A DNA stretch of 64,000 bases, from contig JACQWR010000020.1 of NCBI GenBank assembly GCA_016209105.1, positions 62,001 through 126,000 on the forward strand, in the 5' to 3' direction. This stretch comes from Deltaproteobacteria bacterium. Its GTDB lineage: Bacteria; Desulfobacterota; Syntrophia; Syntrophales; JACQWR01. Below are positions 17,442-27,429 of the stretch, in pieces (position 1 is the first letter of the stretch; each line of letters opens with the position of its first letter). Made by a program: the position numbers and the translations under genes. The notes under the pieces were generated by a model. The model ran no database searches. It was given only the letters and a program-made list of their open reading frames with translations, and had not been told where the DNA came from.

Positions 17442-18332
17442 ATGGAAGATGTAAAAAAATATACGGAACGGGCGGATATCCTGCTGGAGGCCTTGCCCTA
17501 CATACGACGATTCTACAACAAAACAATCGTCATCAAATACGGCGGCCATGCTATGGTGGATAACGAGCTCAAGTATAACTTCGCCCGGGACGTGGTTATG
17601 ATGAAGTACGTAGGCTTCAACCCGGTCGTTGTCCATGGCGGGGGACCGCAGATCGGCGCTTTCCTCAAAAAACTGGGCAAGGAATCCGCATTTGTCCAGG
17701 GCATGCGGGTAACCGATGAGGAGACCATGGACATCGTGGAGATGGTGCTCGTGGGGAAGGTGAATAAAGAGATAGTGGGGCTCATCAATCATCACGGCGG
17801 CAAAGCGGTGGGGCTCTCCGGCAAGGATGGCAACCTGACCAGGGCTGAGAAGTATCTGCTGAGCACCGAGAAGGCTAAGGACGCCCCTTCGGAGATCATT
17901 GATGTGGGACTCGTGGGAAAGGTCACCGCCATTAATTCAGACTTGATCCTGTCCCTGGTGAAAGACGGGTTTATTCCCGTCATTGCCCCGACCGGCGTGG
18001 GTCCACAGGGAGAAACCTATAACATCAATGCCGATCTTGTTGCCGGCGCGGTTGCCGCCGCCATACAGGCGGAGAAACTCATTTTGCTGACTGATGTGGA
18101 AGGTGTTCTGGATGAAAAGGGCATGTTGGTAAACACCATGAACGGCGAGACGGCACGGAAAATGATCGAACAGGGTGTCATCAAGGGGGGGATGTTTCCC
18201 AAGGTGAAGTGTTGCCTGAAGGTGCTCAGGGGAGGGGTAAATAAAGCGCATATCGTGGATGGCCGCTTGAAACACGCTATTCTGCTCGAGATGTTTACCG
18301 ATACGGGCATCGGTACGGAGATTGTCCTGTAG
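17442..18332 (+). CDS. argB: Acetylglutamate kinase
   Basis: Second step of arginine synthesis: phosphorylates N-acetylglutamate. Its 296 residues carry the amino-acid kinase motifs [10 protein letters not shown] (about residues 26-35), [11 protein letters not shown], and [12 protein letters not shown], and the family's [12 protein letters not shown]. It heads a tight set argB-argD-argF-argG-argH, 31 bases behind hslU. The N-terminal extension ([18 protein letters not shown]) is of the kind linked to arginine-sensitive hexameric enzymes; feedback inhibition is inferred. Confidence 0.95.
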   Translation: MEDVKKYTERADILLEALPYIRRFYNKTIVIKYGGHAMVDNELKYNFARDVVMMKYVGFNPVVVHGGGPQIGAFLKKLGKESAFVQGMRVTDEETMDIVEMVLVGKVNKEIVGLINHHGGKAVGLSGKDGNLTRAEKYLLSTEKAKDAPSEIIDVGLVGKVTAINSDLILSLVKDGFIPVIAPTGVGPQGETYNINADLVAGAVAAAIQAEKLILLTDVEGVLDEKGMLVNTMNGETARKMIEQGVIKGGMFPKVKCCLKVLRGGVNKAHIVDGRLKHAILLEMFTDTGIGTEIVL

Positions 18333-18357
18333 GGCTGTTGAATTCGTCAGGAGATAG

Positions 18358-19566
18358 GTGATGAAACACACGGAGATGACCTCGGAAGAGTTGATGGCTC
18401 TGTCCGAGAAAAATATTATGGGAACCTATAAGCGATTTCCGCTTGTCCTGACGAAAGGCGCGGGAGCAAGCGTCTGGGACAAAAACGGGAAAGAGTACCT
18501 CGATTTTGTGTCGGGAATCGCCGTGTGCAGTCTCGGACATTCCCATCCCCGTGTGGTCGAGGCGATCAGGCAACAGGCAGGGGTTCTTACCCATGTTTCT
18601 AATCTTTACTACATCGAACCGCAGATTCTCTTCGCCAAATTTTTGGTGGAGCATTCCTTTGCGGACAAGGTCTTTTTCTGCAACAGCGGCGCGGAGGCGA
18701 ACGAGGCGGCGATCAAGTTAGCCCGCAAATATGCTTCGTTGCAAACGGACGGCGGGATGTATGAATTGATTACCATGAAGGATTCCTTCCACGGACGCAC
18801 CCTGGCCACGGTAACCGCCACGGGGCAGGAGAGGTTTCAGGCGGGATTTGCTCCCCTGCCGGCCGGGTTCATGTATGTTCCCTTTAACGATCTCGACGCC
18901 CTGGAGCATGCCGTGACGGAGAAAACCTGCGGCGTGTTGGTGGAGCCGATCCAGGGAGAAGGCGGGGTAAGGATTCCCGCCGCTGGCTATTTAGCGGGAG
19001 TGCGGGAAATTTGTGATCGGCACGGCCTGCTCATGATTCTGGATGAGGTGCAGGTTGGCATGGGGCGTACGGGGACTTTTTTCGCCTATGAAGATTATGG
19101 TGTGACTCCCGACATTGTTACCATGGCGAAGGCTCTCGGGAACGGCTTTCCCGTGGGCGCCATGCTGGCCACGGAGAGGGTGGCTTCCGTCTTTACCCCC
19201 GGCACCCATGCGTCCACGTTCGGCGGCAATCCCCTGGCCATGGCAGCGGCGCTGGCAACGGCGGAGGTAATGACCGGCGAAGGGGTTTTGGAAAACTGCC
19301 GGGACGTGGGCGTCTATTTTCTGGCCCGACTTGCCGGCCTTAAGGGTAAATACGGTTTTATCCGGGACGTGAGGGGAAAAGGCCTGATCCTGGCCGCAGA
19401 ACTTGCTATTGCCGGTGATGATATTGTCCGCGCCTGCATGGAGAAAGGGCTCTTGATCAATTGCACCAACGGCACTATTCTGCGCTTTGTCCCCCCACTG
19501 ATCATAACGCGGGAGAATGTGGATCGGGCCATGACTATTCTTGATGAGGTCATGAAGAACATATGA
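18358..19566 (+). CDS. argD: Acetylornithine aminotransferase
   Basis: PLP-dependent class III aminotransferase (402 residues) making N-acetylornithine. Motifs: GIAVCSLGHSHPRV, NSGAEANEAAIKLARKY, FHGRTLATVTATG, ILDEVQVGMGRTG with the cofactor-binding Asp, and the Schiff-base Lys in TMAKALGNGFPVGAM (about residue 254). Some relatives also act as succinyldiaminopimelate aminotransferase, which would fit the nearby dap genes. ATG 18358 or 18361; GGAGATAGGTG precedes. Overlaps argF by 4 bases (ATGA). Confidence 0.93.
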   Translation: MMKHTEMTSEELMALSEKNIMGTYKRFPLVLTKGAGASVWDKNGKEYLDFVSGIAVCSLGHSHPRVVEAIRQQAGVLTHVSNLYYIEPQILFAKFLVEHSFADKVFFCNSGAEANEAAIKLARKYASLQTDGGMYELITMKDSFHGRTLATVTATGQERFQAGFAPLPAGFMYVPFNDLDALEHAVTEKTCGVLVEPIQGEGGVRIPAAGYLAGVREICDRHGLLMILDEVQVGMGRTGTFFAYEDYGVTPDIVTMAKALGNGFPVGAMLATERVASVFTPGTHASTFGGNPLAMAAALATAEVMTGEGVLENCRDVGVYFLARLAGLKGKYGFIRDVRGKGLILAAELAIAGDDIVRACMEKGLLINCTNGTILRFVPPLIITRENVDRAMTILDEVMKNI

Positions 19567-20477
19567 AAAAAGATTTGATCAGTCTCTATGATCTGGAACC
19601 GACCGATTTTGAACATATCTTTGCGACAGCCGGGCGGTTGAAAAAGATGCTCCGAGAAGGGAAGGATCACGCCCCGCTCAAGGGCAAGACCCTGGGCATG
19701 ATTTTCGAAAAAGCATCAACACGGACACGTATTTCTTTTGAGGTGGGAATATACCAGCTCGGGGGGACGGCCTTGTTTTTGAGCAGCCGTGATACCCAAC
19801 TGGGGCGAGGAGAGATCGTAGCCGATACGGCAAAAATCATGTCCCGATATCTGGACGGTGTCATGATCAGGACCTATGGGCATGAGGTGGTGGAAGAGTT
19901 TGCCCGATACGCGAGTATCCCCGTGATAAATGGTTTGACGGATCTTCTGCATCCGTGTCAGATATTAAGCGACCTCTTCACCATTATGGAGAAGAAGGGA
20001 ACGTACCAGGGAATAAGAATAGCCTACGTAGGCGACGGAAACAATATCGCCAACTCCTGGATTGAGGCCGCGGCCAGACTGCCGTTTCGCCTTGCCCTGG
20101 CCTGTCCCGAGGGATACGAACCGGACCGGGCGATTTTAACCAGGGCCGAAAACGAGGCTAAGGAAGGCGTGGCGCTCTACCGCGATCCTGTCCAGGCCGT
20201 GGCCGATGCGGACGTGGTCTATGCCGACGTGTGGACGAGCATGGGGCGGGAGGCGGAGCGTGAAGAACGAGCCGGGATATTTGCCCCCTATCAGGTGAAC
20301 AGGGAATTGCTTTCCCGGGCGCGGAAGGATGCCATCGTCATGCATTGCCTGCCCGCGCATCGCGGCGAGGAAGTGACCGCGGAAGTTATTGACGGTCCCC
20401 AATCGGTGGTGATAGATCAGGCGGAGAACCGCCTCCATGTGCAGAAGGCCGTCATGGAGATTTTGCTAACTAAATAA
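19563..20477 (+). CDS. argF: Ornithine carbamoyltransferase
   Basis: Joins ornithine and carbamoyl phosphate to give citrulline. The 304 residues show the carbamoyl-phosphate motif [13 protein letters not shown] (about residues 47-59), LQHPC-type DLLHPCQ, the ornithine loop and [10 protein letters not shown] (about 261-270). Its start overlaps the argD stop by 4 bases, so translation is probably coupled. argG starts 17 bases on. Confidence 0.95.
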   Translation: MKKDLISLYDLEPTDFEHIFATAGRLKKMLREGKDHAPLKGKTLGMIFEKASTRTRISFEVGIYQLGGTALFLSSRDTQLGRGEIVADTAKIMSRYLDGVMIRTYGHEVVEEFARYASIPVINGLTDLLHPCQILSDLFTIMEKKGTYQGIRIAYVGDGNNIANSWIEAAARLPFRLALACPEGYEPDRAILTRAENEAKEGVALYRDPVQAVADADVVYADVWTSMGREAEREERAGIFAPYQVNRELLSRARKDAIVMHCLPAHRGEEVTAEVIDGPQSVVIDQAENRLHVQKAVMEILLTK

Positions 20478-20494
20478 ACAGGAGTAAAACTATC

Positions 20495-21706
20495 GTGTCT
20501 AGAGAGATAAAAAAAGTCGTGCTTGCCTATTCAGGAGGGCTTGATACCTCCGTGATCCTGAAGTGGCTTATCGAAACCTACCATTGTGAAGTGATCGCGT
20601 TTGCCGCCGATATCGGCCAGAAAGAGGAACTGGACGGCCTTCAGGGAAAAGCGACGTCTACCGGTGCCCAGAAGATATATATTGATGATCTGCGGGAAGA
20701 GTTTGCCCGGGACTTTGTCTTTCCGGCGCTCCGCGCCAACGCCCTCTATGAGGGAACCTATCTTCTGGGGACTTCGCTGGCCAGGCCCCTTATCGCCAAA
20801 CGGCAGATGGAGATAGCGGCGGCGGAACATGCGGACGCCGTGGCCCACGGCGCCACAGGCAAGGGAAACGATCAGGTGCGGTTCGAACTGACATACCTGG
20901 CGCTGAATCCCGATATCACCATCGTCGCCCCCTGGCGGGACGAGAAGTGGAAATTCGATTCCCGGGAAGCGATGATTGATTACGCACGCAAACACAACAT
21001 CCCCCTTTCGCTGACAAAGAAGAAACCTTACAGCAGCGACCGGAATCTCCTGCATATATCTCATGAAGGCGGCATCCTGGAAGACCCCTGGGCCGAACCG
21101 CCTGAGGATATGTTCGTCCTTACCCTTTCCCCGGAAGCGGCGCCCGACAAGGCTGCCTATGTGGAGATTGATTTTGAAAAGGGGAATCCGGTGGCGGTGG
21201 ACGGCATGAAGATGAGCGCGGCCGTGCTGCTGGATCATCTGAACCGGGTTGCTGGCGACAACGGGATCGGCAGGGTGGACATGGTGGAAAACCGCTTTGT
21301 GGGCATGAAGTCGAGAGGCGTCTACGAAACACCCGGAGGAACCGTTCTCTGGGCGGCGCACCGGGCGGTGGAGTCCATCACCATGGACCGGGAAGTCATG
21401 CACATGCGTGATTCTCTGATCCCCCGCTACGCGCAGCTCGTATACAACGGCTTCTGGTATTCACCGGAAATGAAGGTGTTGCAGGGATTCATTGATGAAA
21501 CCCAGGAGAATGTCACGGGGACGGCCCGCATGAAGCTCTATAAGGGAAGCTGCAGTATCGTGGGCCGGAAATCTCCCCAGTCGCTGTATCGGGAAGATTT
21601 TGCCACTTTCGGCAGAGAGAGTGTGTATAATCAGCAGGATGCAACGGGATTCATAAAACTCAATGCCCTGCGGTTACGGATACAGTCCTTGGTGAAACGG
21701 CGGTAA
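20495..21706 (+). CDS. argG: Argininosuccinate synthase
   Basis: ATP-dependent joining of citrulline and aspartate, 403 residues. It begins with GTG (20495) preceded by AGGAG. P-loop-like pyrophosphatase motif AYSGGLDTS at about residues 10-18, then [31 protein letters not shown] (about 117-132), and [14 protein letters not shown]. Standard length. Fourth gene of the arg set. Confidence 0.96.
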   Translation: MSREIKKVVLAYSGGLDTSVILKWLIETYHCEVIAFAADIGQKEELDGLQGKATSTGAQKIYIDDLREEFARDFVFPALRANALYEGTYLLGTSLARPLIAKRQMEIAAAEHADAVAHGATGKGNDQVRFELTYLALNPDITIVAPWRDEKWKFDSREAMIDYARKHNIPLSLTKKKPYSSDRNLLHISHEGGILEDPWAEPPEDMFVLTLSPEAAPDKAAYVEIDFEKGNPVAVDGMKMSAAVLLDHLNRVAGDNGIGRVDMVENRFVGMKSRGVYETPGGTVLWAAHRAVESITMDREVMHMRDSLIPRYAQLVYNGFWYSPEMKVLQGFIDETQENVTGTARMKLYKGSCSIVGRKSPQSLYREDFATFGRESVYNQQDATGFIKLNALRLRIQSLVKRR

Positions 21707-21728
21707 TCGTACGGAGATTTTTTAAACC

Positions 21729-23126
21729 ATGACCAGACAGGGAAAACCATGGGGAGGGAGGTTCCGGGAGCCAACGGATGCGCAGGTGGAGCAGTTTACC
21801 GCCTCTATTGCCTTTGATAAACTCCTCTATCGTTATGATATTGAGGGGAGCATCGCCCATGCCCGGATGCTTTCCCGGCAGGGTATCATCACTGCCGGGG
21901 ATGAGCGGGCCATTATTAAGGGACTGAAGGCTGTTCTCGCAGACATGGAAAAAGAACGATTTGATTTTTCCACGGGCGACGAAGACGTCCACATGGCTAT
22001 TGAGAAGGCCCTCATCCGGAAAATCGGCAAAGTGGGTGGAAAGCTCCACACAGGAAGGAGCCGCAATGATCAGGTGGCCCTCGATGTGCGTCTTTACCTG
22101 CGGGACGAAATTTCCCGGATCATTGATTTGATGACGGCCCTCAAACGGGCGCTGGTCAGGCTTGCCAAACAGGAAAGCAAAACCATCATGCCCGGCTACA
22201 CCCATTTGCAGAAGGCGCAGCCGGTGCTTCTCGCCCATTATCTTCTGGCGCACTGGGAAATGCTGGACCGCGACGAAGCGCGCCTCAGGGATTGTCGGGA
22301 ACGGGTGAACGTGATGCCGCTCGGCGCCGCCGCACTGGCCGGCACGGGATTGCCGATTGATCGCGCCTATACGGCCAGGTTGCTCAAATTTCCCCGGATC
22401 GCCGCCAACAGTATGGATGCCGTATCCGATCGGGACTTCGTCGCTGAATTTATCTTTGCGGCCTCTCTCGTTCTGATGCACCTGAGCCGTTTCTGCGAAG
22501 ACCTGATCATCTGGTCCAGCGACGAATTCGGTTTTGTCGAAATGGCGGATGCTTTTACCACCGGCAGCAGCATCATGCCCCAGAAGAAAAATCCCGACGT
22601 GGCGGAACTGATCCGAGGAAAGACGGCGCGCACTTACGGGAATCTGATATCCATGCTGACGCTCCTCAAGGGTCTTCCTCTGACCTATAACCGGGATCTG
22701 CAGGAGGACAAGGAGCCTCTGTTTGACACAGTGGACACGGTGAAATCCTGCGTTGCAATTTTTGCGGGAATGATCGGTTGCATCAAATTTAACCGGGAAC
22801 GGATGCGGGAGGGGGCGACAGGCGGTTTTTCCGTAGCCACCGATGTAGCCGAGTATCTGGTGAAGAAGGGCGTCCCCTTCCGGGAATCGCACGGCATTGT
22901 GGGGCGTCTCGTTGCCTATTGCCTGGAAAAGGGAAAGGATCTGCCCGACCTGACGATGGGGGAGATGCGCAGATTTTACAAGGGATTTGCAGAGGATGTT
23001 TATGTCTGCCTCATGCCTGAGAATGCCGTGAATGCAAAGAGAAGCCTCGGCGGCACCTCCCCAAAGATGGTGACGGACCGGATCCGTGCCATTGAAGGGA
23101 CATCCGCACGGAAGAGGAGGAAATAG
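21729..23126 (+). CDS. argH: Argininosuccinate lyase
   Basis: Last step of arginine synthesis, releasing fumarate. The 465 residues show WGGRF near the N-terminus, HTGRSRNDQVALDVRLYLRD (about 104-123), GYTHLQKAQPVL, and the fumarase/lyase signature GSSIMPQKKNPDVAELIRG (about 280-298) with the catalytic serine. Starts 22 bases after argG. The lipoprotein gene follows directly. Confidence 0.96.
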   Translation: MTRQGKPWGGRFREPTDAQVEQFTASIAFDKLLYRYDIEGSIAHARMLSRQGIITAGDERAIIKGLKAVLADMEKERFDFSTGDEDVHMAIEKALIRKIGKVGGKLHTGRSRNDQVALDVRLYLRDEISRIIDLMTALKRALVRLAKQESKTIMPGYTHLQKAQPVLLAHYLLAHWEMLDRDEARLRDCRERVNVMPLGAAALAGTGLPIDRAYTARLLKFPRIAANSMDAVSDRDFVAEFIFAASLVLMHLSRFCEDLIIWSSDEFGFVEMADAFTTGSSIMPQKKNPDVAELIRGKTARTYGNLISMLTLLKGLPLTYNRDLQEDKEPLFDTVDTVKSCVAIFAGMIGCIKFNRERMREGATGGFSVATDVAEYLVKKGVPFRESHGIVGRLVAYCLEKGKDLPDLTMGEMRRFYKGFAEDVYVCLMPENAVNAKRSLGGTSPKMVTDRIRAIEGTSARKRRK

Positions 23127-23127
23127 C

Positions 23128-23613
23128 GTGAAATACGCCGTGACCGGTTTCCCAAGGTTTTGCCGCAGAACAATCGGAGGGTTTTCACTCTTTGCAGCCT
23201 TCTTGATATTTTCCCTGAGCTGCCTTGACGGCTGCGGCAAAAAAGCCGACCCCTTGCCTCCCGATGTGGTTTTGCCGAAGGCTGTTTCTCAGTTCAGCGC
23301 CCACCGCGCGGGTGAAGGAATAAGCCTTGTCTGGGCAGTGCCGGCAGAAGACGCCGGCGTTACCGGTTTCAGGATATTGAGAAGTGAGCTCGAAACAGGA
23401 GGCGCCGACTGTCCCGGCTGTCCACGCGAGTATGTGCTTCTTGCCGATCTCGCGCCCGGGGCCCGGGAATTGGTGAAGGAGAGCGGGGGAAAATACCGCT
23501 ACAACGATTTTGCCATAAGGCAGGGGCGCCGGTATTCATATCGGGTTATTGCCTGTTATGGGTCGGGAATATGCAGCGAAGCTCGGGAGAGCTCGGAAAT
23601 AAAATACGATTAG
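23128..23613 (+). CDS. Small FN3-like lipoprotein
   Basis: A 161-residue exported lipoprotein of unknown role, starting at GTG 23128, one base after the argH stop, with GAGGAGG upstream. The N-terminal hydrophobic segment (FSLFAAFLIFSLSCLDGC) ends in a lipobox LDGC. The mature part reads like one fibronectin type III domain (AHRAGEGISLVWAVPAED, GVTGFRILRSE, YRYNDFAIRQGRRYSYRVIA). A lipoprotein in this place between argH and lysA is common in deltaproteobacteria. No function known to me. Confidence 0.75.
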   Translation: MKYAVTGFPRFCRRTIGGFSLFAAFLIFSLSCLDGCGKKADPLPPDVVLPKAVSQFSAHRAGEGISLVWAVPAEDAGVTGFRILRSELETGGADCPGCPREYVLLADLAPGARELVKESGGKYRYNDFAIRQGRRYSYRVIACYGSGICSEARESSEIKYD

Positions 23614-23620
23614 TACGTGA

Positions 23621-23658
23621 AAATTATTTTCTCAAGTTTTTCTGGCAGAAAATAATTT
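23621..23658. repeat. AT-rich 12-bp inverted repeat upstream of lysA
   Basis: AAATTATTTTCT (23621-23632) and AGAAAATAATTT (23647-23658) form a perfect 12-bp stem with a 14-base loop. It lies in the 93-base gap between the lipoprotein and lysA. It may be an operator or weak terminator; it lacks a GC stem and T tail. Confidence 0.45.
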
Positions 23659-23706
23659 CGTTAATGAACGTATCCCGTTTATCGGGGTGAGGAAGCAGGA
23701 AGCGCG

Positions 23707-24972
23707 ATGGATGATTTCCATTACCAAAACGATGAACTGTGCTGTGAACGGGTGCCGGTTGCAAAGATTGCGCAAAAAGTGGGAACGCCTTTTTATCTTT
23801 ACAGCTACAATACCTTAAGGCGCCACTTCCGGGTCTTTGATGAGGCATTCCGCACCGTTCCCCATATTACCTGTTTTGCCCTCAAGGCGAATTCTAATAT
23901 CTCCGTTCTCAGGACATTTATCAGGGAGGGGGGCGGCGTGGACATTGTTTCCGGCGGGGAGCTTTACCGTGCCCTCAAGGCGGGTGCTGATCCGCAAAAA
24001 ATCGTTTATTCGGGTGTAGGAAAAAGGATCGACGAGATTGAATTTGCCCTCTCTTCCAACATACTGTTGTTCAACGTGGAGTCGGCGCAGGAGTTGGAAA
24101 CAATAGACGCGGTTGCAACGAGGATGAAGAAGAAAGCCGGTATCGCGCTCAGGGTGAACCCTGACGTGGATCCCCAAACCCATCCCCACATATCGACCGG
24201 TTTGAAGGAGAACAAATTCGGGGTTGATATGAAGAAAGCCCGGGAAAAGTATGGTCGCGCCAAACGCCTTCGGAGTGTGGATATCAAAGGCATTAGTTGC
24301 CATATCGGTTCGCAGGTGACGAAAATTACCCCCTTCGTGGACGCCCTCGGCCGCCTGAAGAAACTCATTGCTCTGCTCAGGAAAGACGGCATCAGTATCC
24401 GGTATGTGGATCTGGGCGGCGGCCTGGGGATTACCTATAAGAATGAAGTGCCGCCCCATCCAGTGGAATATGCGGAGGCGGTGATCAAGTCGGCAGAGGA
24501 GCTGGATTGCACGTTTATTTTTGAGCCGGGAAGGGTTATCGTCGGCAACGCAGGAATACTGATGACCAAGGTGCTCTATACCAAGAGCAGCGCGGACAAA
24601 AATTTCATTATTGTTGATGCGGGGATGAATGATCTGATCCGCCCCAGCCTGTATAACTCCTACCATCGCATCCAACCCGTGATGGGGAACGGGCGGAAGG
24701 AGATCAATGCCGACATCGTGGGACCGATCTGTGAATCGGGTGATTATCTTGCCAAGGGCAGGACTGTTCCCGCCTTTGAGAGGGGGGAACTGATGGCAGT
24801 TATGAGCGCAGGGGCCTATGGGTTCACCATGTCTTCCAACTATAACTCGCGTCCGCGGGTCCCGGAAGTGCTGGTAAACGGCGGGCGGTTTTATGTGATC
24901 AGGAGAAGGGAAGATTACCGGGATTTGACCAGGGGAGAGAATATCCCTTCGTTTTTAAAAGTGCGGAGGTAA
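23707..24972 (+). CDS. lysA: Diaminopimelate decarboxylase
   Basis: PLP-dependent fold type III enzyme that decarboxylates meso-diaminopimelate to lysine; 421 residues. Seen: FALKANSNISVLR with the Schiff-base Lys (about residue 60), GGGVDIVSGGELYRAL, GISCHIGSQ, VDLGGGLGI, EPGRVIVGNAG, and the second active-site motif GPICESGDYLA with Cys. Directly followed by dapA (5 bases), so lysine and peptidoglycan precursors are made from one unit. Confidence 0.95.
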   Translation: MDDFHYQNDELCCERVPVAKIAQKVGTPFYLYSYNTLRRHFRVFDEAFRTVPHITCFALKANSNISVLRTFIREGGGVDIVSGGELYRALKAGADPQKIVYSGVGKRIDEIEFALSSNILLFNVESAQELETIDAVATRMKKKAGIALRVNPDVDPQTHPHISTGLKENKFGVDMKKAREKYGRAKRLRSVDIKGISCHIGSQVTKITPFVDALGRLKKLIALLRKDGISIRYVDLGGGLGITYKNEVPPHPVEYAEAVIKSAEELDCTFIFEPGRVIVGNAGILMTKVLYTKSSADKNFIIVDAGMNDLIRPSLYNSYHRIQPVMGNGRKEINADIVGPICESGDYLAKGRTVPAFERGELMAVMSAGAYGFTMSSNYNSRPRVPEVLVNGGRFYVIRRREDYRDLTRGENIPSFLKVRR

Positions 24973-24977
24973 GGTGT

Positions 24978-25859
24978 ATGTTCAGGGGAGCTATCGTGGC
25001 GATTGTCACGCCGTTCAAAAATGGTAAGGTTGATGAAAAGGCATTGCGGGAACTGATAGAATTTCAAATTGCAAACGGGACGAACGGCATTGTCCCCTGC
25101 GGCACGACAGGGGAATCCGCCACGCTTTCCCACGAGGAACACGACCGGGTTATAGAGATCACCATTGACGCCGTGAAGAAACGGGTTCCGGTCATTGCCG
25201 GCACCGGCTCCAACAGTACGGAAGAGGCCCTGCGTTTGACCCGGCATGCGCATGAGGTTGGCGCCGATGGGGCGCTGATGGTTTGTCCCTATTACAACCG
25301 GCCGACGCAAGAGGGCATGTACCGGCACTTTAAGGCCGTTGCCGAGAGTGTTCCCATCCCGATCATCTTGTACAATATTCCGGGTCGCACGGGCGTCAAT
25401 CTCCTGCCGGAGACGGTAGCGAGACTTGCAAAGATAGATGCTATTGTGGGGATTAAAGAAGCGTCGGGCTCTCTGAAGCAGATGAGCGATGTCATCAATT
25501 GTTGCGGTGAGGGTTTTGACGTTCTTTCGGGCGATGACATCATGACGCTGCCGTTGCTTGCGTTGGGTGGTAAGGGGGTGATCTCCGTTGTCTCTAATAT
25601 TGCACCCGCCGATATGTCGGGGATGGTTGACGCGTTCGGAACGGGTAACGTGAAAAAAGCACGGGAACTGCATTACCGGATGGCGCCGCTCATGGACGTC
25701 CTATTTATCGAAACGAATCCCGTTCCGGTCAAGATTGCTCTTGCCATGATGGGGAAAATAGAAGCTGATCTGAGGCTTCCCCTGTGCGGTCTTTCGGAGG
25801 GCAACGAGGCGAAATTGAAAAAGGCGCTTGTGGACTACGGTCTTATTATGGGAAAATAA
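24978..25859 (+). CDS. dapA: 4-hydroxy-tetrahydrodipicolinate synthase
   Basis: Condenses pyruvate with aspartate semialdehyde, the first step specific to lysine/DAP. Its 293 residues include GTNGIVPCGTTGESATL (about 34-50), PYYNRPTQEG, YNIPGRTGVNL with the catalytic Tyr, and GIKEASGSLKQM with the Schiff-base Lys (about 162). It starts 5 bases after lysA. Confidence 0.96.
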   Translation: MFRGAIVAIVTPFKNGKVDEKALRELIEFQIANGTNGIVPCGTTGESATLSHEEHDRVIEITIDAVKKRVPVIAGTGSNSTEEALRLTRHAHEVGADGALMVCPYYNRPTQEGMYRHFKAVAESVPIPIILYNIPGRTGVNLLPETVARLAKIDAIVGIKEASGSLKQMSDVINCCGEGFDVLSGDDIMTLPLLALGGKGVISVVSNIAPADMSGMVDAFGTGNVKKARELHYRMAPLMDVLFIETNPVPVKIALAMMGKIEADLRLPLCGLSEGNEAKLKKALVDYGLIMGK

Positions 25860-25878
25860 TCCGGAAAAGGGGAATCCT

Positions 25879-26688
25879 ATGGTTAAGGCAATCGTTACCG
25901 GCGCCGCCGGCAGGATGGGGGGGAGGATCATAAGTCTGATTGCCGCAACGGATGGCATGGAACTGGTCGGTGCCGTGGAACAGAAAGGACACGATGCTGT
26001 CGGCAGGGATGCCGGTGAGGGGCTGGGACTCGGAAAAACGGGCGTCGTCATTGAGGACAGCCTTGCTGCCTGCATTGATCGGGGGGATGTGGTCATTGAT
26101 TTCACGTTTCATGAATCATCCGTCGGCCACCTCGAGACGGCGGCCGGGAAGCGGCGCGCCATGGTGATCGGCAGCACGGGTTTTACGGAAGATGAGATGG
26201 GAAGGATTAGGGGACTGGCCGTGAACACCCGATGTGTTCTGTCGCCGAACATGAGCGTGGGGGTCAATGTCCTGTTCAGTATCCTCGATATGGCGGCGGG
26301 CATTCTCAAAGATGACTACGATGTGGAGATTGTTGAGGCCCATCACCATCTGAAGAAAGATGCGCCGAGCGGCACGGCGATGAAAATGGCCCAGATTATT
26401 GCCGCGCGGCTGGGCCGCAATCTGGACAAGGTTGGCGTATACGGCAGGAAAGGCCTGATAGGCGAGAGGACAAAAGATGAAATAGGCATCCAGACGCTCC
26501 GGGCCGGTGACATTGTAGGGGAACATACGGTGATGTTCTGCGGCGCCGGTGAGCGTCTGGAATTCATCCACCGTGCCCATAGCCGGGACAATTTTGCCAA
26601 AGGAGCTATCCGGGCGGCACAGTGGATCGTGGGACAGAAAAATGGCCTCTATGATATGCTGGATGTTCTTGGCATGAAGGGGAACTGA
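25879..26688 (+). CDS. dapB: 4-hydroxy-tetrahydrodipicolinate reductase
   Basis: NAD(P)H-dependent reductase following DapA; 269 residues. N-terminal Rossmann loop VTGAAGRMGGRI (about residues 6-17), then DFTFHESSVGH, VIGSTGF, SPNMSVGVNV and the substrate motif EAHHHLKKDAPSGTA (about 154-168). ATG 25879 is chosen: GGGG lies 6 bases upstream and the Rossmann start matches the family; the frame is open to 25828 inside dapA. The arg-lys-dap run ends here, and a palindromic repeat follows. Confidence 0.95.
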   Translation: MVKAIVTGAAGRMGGRIISLIAATDGMELVGAVEQKGHDAVGRDAGEGLGLGKTGVVIEDSLAACIDRGDVVIDFTFHESSVGHLETAAGKRRAMVIGSTGFTEDEMGRIRGLAVNTRCVLSPNMSVGVNVLFSILDMAAGILKDDYDVEIVEAHHHLKKDAPSGTAMKMAQIIAARLGRNLDKVGVYGRKGLIGERTKDEIGIQTLRAGDIVGEHTVMFCGAGERLEFIHRAHSRDNFAKGAIRAAQWIVGQKNGLYDMLDVLGMKGN

Positions 26689-26690
26689 CC

Positions 26691-26810
26691 GGCTGCTGAA
26701 AAATGCCCATCTGCTGCGTTTCCCTCACCCTTCGTCATTTGACGTACGGGAAAGTACGCCTCATGGCTCAGGATTTCGGGGGCCTTGCACCTGGACATTT
26801 TTGAGCAGCC
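26691..26810. repeat. 120-bp imperfect palindromic element
   Basis: The ends GGCTGCTGAAAAATG and CATTTTTGAGCAGCC are inverted and nearly identical, and the middle folds round CGTAC GGGAAA GTACG, so the whole element can form one long hairpin. The text (CTCAGGATTTCGGGGGCCTT) resembles a dispersed repeat I recall from deltaproteobacterial genomes. It starts 3 bases after the dapB stop and ends about 35 bases before folK. Confidence 0.75.
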
Positions 26811-26846
26811 TGTAAAGAAGATTTTTTCAGCAATCTGATAGAGATT

Positions 26847-27350
26847 ATGGAGACGTCGCGGGAGATCATCAGTTTTGTGGGAATCGGTTCCAACCGGGAA
26901 TCTCCCGCGGACCGGTGTCGGGAAGCGATCCGGCGCATTGCGGAGATCGGTGGCGTTAACGTGCTGCGCAGGTCGTCATTGTATCGGACGGAACCGGTCG
27001 GCTTTTCCGATCAGGAGTGGTTTATCAATGCTGTTGTAGAGATAAGAACAATTCTTCCCGCTCATGAGCTCTTGGCGTGCCTGCGCCATGTTGAGGATGA
27101 CATGGGCAGGCTGCGAGGGACAAAATGGGGGCCCAGGGTTATTGATCTTGATATTCTCTTTTACGGTCAAGAGGTAATCCGTGAAGAAGATATGGTAATT
27201 CCTCACCCGGAACTTCATAAGAGAAGATTCGTTCTTGTGCCGCTCAATGAAATAGCCTCCTGGATGATTCATCCTGCCTTCGGTGTTTCCGTGGGAGGAT
27301 TGATGGACAGACTGGAGGATGGAAGCACGGTGGAATTGCATACGGCATAA
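26847..27350 (+). CDS. folK: 2-amino-4-hydroxy-6-hydroxymethyldihydropteridine diphosphokinase
   Basis: HPPK, the folate-pathway enzyme that transfers pyrophosphate to the pterin. The 167 residues show GIGSNRESP near residue 12, LYRTEPVGFSDQEWFINAV (about 46-64), and the signature WGPRVIDLDILFYG (about 92-105), followed by PHPELHKRRFVLVPL. Separated from dapB by the palindromic element. Confidence 0.93.
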   Translation: METSREIISFVGIGSNRESPADRCREAIRRIAEIGGVNVLRRSSLYRTEPVGFSDQEWFINAVVEIRTILPAHELLACLRHVEDDMGRLRGTKWGPRVIDLDILFYGQEVIREEDMVIPHPELHKRRFVLVPLNEIASWMIHPAFGVSVGGLMDRLEDGSTVELHTA

Positions 27351-27429
27351 GGGGGAGTCTGCGGGCCACGAAGACCCCGGGAATGCGGTTGTGTGTCCGG
27401 GGCGAAATTCTGCGACGGGATAAACGGTA

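Noticed and set aside
21660-23240. 526-codon minus-strand frame opposite argH
   Set aside because: It lies entirely antisense to a well-supported argH and its translation is His/Gln/Pro rich with no family resemblance; a codon-bias shadow.
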